The notes under the pieces were generated by a model. The model had not been told where the DNA came from. It did not search any database and saw nothing but the letters and a program-made list of their open reading frames with translations. This document shows positions 6,221 to 6,950 of a DNA stretch of 6,950 bases, one piece after another (within the stretch, counting starts at the first letter, position 1; each line of letters begins with the position of its first letter). The stretch is from Nitrososphaerota archaeon (GTDB taxonomy: Archaea > Thermoproteota > Nitrososphaeria > Nitrososphaerales > Nitrososphaeraceae), in assembly GCA_005877345.1 (NCBI GenBank), contig VBPR01000201.1:7209-14158 (forward strand), written 5' to 3'. A program made the translations under genes and the position numbers.

Positions 6221-6267
6221 GAATCATCTTACATGATGAAAAGGCATTAGACTGAGCTGCCAATTAA

Positions 6268-6292
6268 TTATAAAAATCTAAAGATTTATCTA
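6268..6292 (+). promoter_or_regulatory. Two candidate TATA boxes before the signal peptidase-like gene
   Basis: TTATAAAAAT (6268-6277) would start transcription near 6298, giving a leader of about 20 bases. GATTTATCTA (6283-6292) is centred 30 bases before the TTG at 6318 and would give a leaderless message. I cannot choose between them; the absence of a Shine-Dalgarno site slightly favours the second. The 97-base gap after the RNase H gene makes a separate promoter plausible. Confidence 0.35.
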
Positions 6293-6317
6293 ATCTACAT
6301 AAATAATTTTTCATAAT

Positions 6318-6845
6318 TTGTTAGATGAAAAATCACGTCTTCCTACTGTTATTAAAAACATCATAGTTTTTGTCTTAGGAATTGTAATAATCATTTCACT
6401 TTACCATTATCTTCAAGTTGAATCAGATAATCCGCTGCCATTCTTTGTAATATCTAGTGATACAATGCTTCCAACATTAAAGATAAATGATATTATATCT
6501 ATTGGGGATGTGCATATGTTCAATAACACCAAAGTAGGCGACATCATAGTCTTCAAAAAGCCCGCTGGCGAAGATAGAATAATAGTGCATCGTGTTGCAG
6601 AAATAACATCTGAAAATGGAAAGAGAGTAATAATAACAAAAGGGGATGCAAGCCCAGTGTCTATACCAGGAGTTGATTTTCCAATATATGATAATAATTT
6701 TATTGGAAGAGTCAAGATTGTTCTTCCTCAAATGGGAATCCTATTCACGCCTCCAGTAAATTATGTACTTCTTGGAGCAATGATCTCTGCTATAGCAATT
6801 GTTATCTTTTTTTATGGAAGGAAAAGAACATTACAACACCCCTAA
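6318..6845 (+). CDS. Signal peptidase I-like protein (S26, archaeal/Sec11 type) with Thr at the nucleophile position
   Basis: Family members cut signal peptides from exported proteins at the outer face of the membrane. The 175-residue product has an N-terminal membrane segment (about 11-30), an extracytoplasmic domain and a second membrane segment (about 148-166), followed by a short basic tail. Landmarks are SSDTMLPTLKINDII (46-60), KVGDIIVFKKP (72-82), IIVHRV (88-93, His91, the expected general base of the Ser-His type), and TKGDASPVSIPGVDFPI (107-123) with Asp110. The usual SxSM box carries Ser just before Met; here that residue is Thr49 (ACA at 6462-6464), while the upstream Ser47 is kept. 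The protein may be an active threonine variant, or a paralogue that no longer cuts. Start TTG at 6318; the ATG at 6325 is out of frame. Confidence 0.85.
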   Translation: MLDEKSRLPTVIKNIIVFVLGIVIIISLYHYLQVESDNPLPFFVISSDTMLPTLKINDIISIGDVHMFNNTKVGDIIVFKKPAGEDRIIVHRVAEITSENGKRVIITKGDASPVSIPGVDFPIYDNNFIGRVKIVLPQMGILFTPPVNYVLLGAMISAIAIVIFFYGRKRTLQHP

Positions 6846-6867
6846 CACATATATAATAAAAAAGCGA

Positions 6868-6882
6868 ATTTTCAGATTTTTC
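6868..6882 (+). terminator. T-rich tracts, possible intrinsic terminator
   Basis: Two short T runs (AATTTTCAGATTTTTCAG region) lie 23-37 bases after the stop of the signal peptidase-like gene. Archaeal RNA polymerase can terminate at T-rich tracts in the non-template strand without a hairpin, so the position fits, but the runs are short and no stem is visible. Confidence 0.35.
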
Positions 6883-6913
6883 AGTAATAATATAGTCCTG
6901 ATCCATGAACAAA

Positions 6914-6945
6914 GATATTTATCAAATGGAAGAAAATTAACATTG
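6914..6945 (+). promoter_or_regulatory. Possible promoter and start of a gene running off the window end
   Basis: GATATTTATC (6914-6923) is centred about 25 bases before a TTG at 6943-6945, the same box-to-TTG arrangement as seen before the RNase H and dehydrogenase genes. If real, a gene begins here and only two full codons of it (TTG GTG) lie inside the window. Nothing can be said about its product. Confidence 0.3.
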
Positions 6946-6950
6946 GTGGT

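Noticed and set aside
6224..6239. Five-base-pair hairpin TCATC/GATGA just after the RNase H stop, considered as a terminator
   Set aside because: The stem is AT-rich and short, and no T tract follows, so it is not convincing as a terminator.
1..6950. tRNA genes, CRISPR arrays, insertion sequences, inteins
   Set aside because: I saw no tRNA-like folds, regularly spaced repeats, transposase-like products, terminal inverted repeats or intein insertions in RadA or other genes; gene content is ordinary housekeeping.

Overview
The window looks like chromosomal DNA of an archaeon of the class Nitrososphaeria (Thaumarchaeota, the ammonia-oxidising lineage). Informational genes are archaeal or eukaryote-like (RadA recombinase, ribosomal protein L21e, RNA polymerase subunit Rpo4/RpoF, DUF655, Dim1/KsgA). 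The sequence is AT-rich and the genes are tightly packed. Several starts sit about 25-30 bases behind a TATA-like box with no Shine-Dalgarno site. The RadA and signal peptidase sequences resemble thaumarchaeal versions as I remember them. The genus is uncertain; a Nitrososphaerales member of low GC is only a guess.

Layout. 1-249: 3' end of hemD (uroporphyrinogen-III synthase). 331-1308: radA. 1427-3981: a compact + strand run of rpl21e, rpoF, DUF655, ksgA and a HemK-like methyltransferase, which is a known conserved archaeal neighbourhood. 4014-5033, - strand: an isocitrate/isopropylmalate-type dehydrogenase, most likely NADP-dependent isocitrate dehydrogenase, convergent with the hemK-like gene. 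5066-5620, - strand: a single-pass membrane-anchored extracytoplasmic protein. 5774-6220, + strand: type 1 RNase H. 6318-6845, + strand: an archaeal/Sec11-type signal peptidase-like protein. The last 105 bases hold T-rich tracts and a possible promoter for a gene that begins at the window edge. No stretch over 300 bases lacks a gene.

How the genes fit together. The 1427-3981 run joins a ribosomal protein, an RNA polymerase stalk subunit, a 16S rRNA dimethyltransferase and a probable release-factor methyltransferase, so it is a transcription/translation cluster. Flanking genes are housekeeping: tetrapyrrole synthesis, recombination, 2-oxoglutarate supply, RNA-DNA hybrid removal and protein export.

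I see no mobile element, CRISPR array, RNA gene or defence system. The points most worth a second look are: Thr instead of Ser at the expected nucleophile position of the signal peptidase-like protein; TTG as start codon for 7 of the 10 genes whose start is visible; non-canonical active-site residues in the dehydrogenase; a His-rich N-terminal tail on the DUF655 protein; and the extracytoplasmic protein with a possibly decayed histidine motif. None amounts to a convincing new system.
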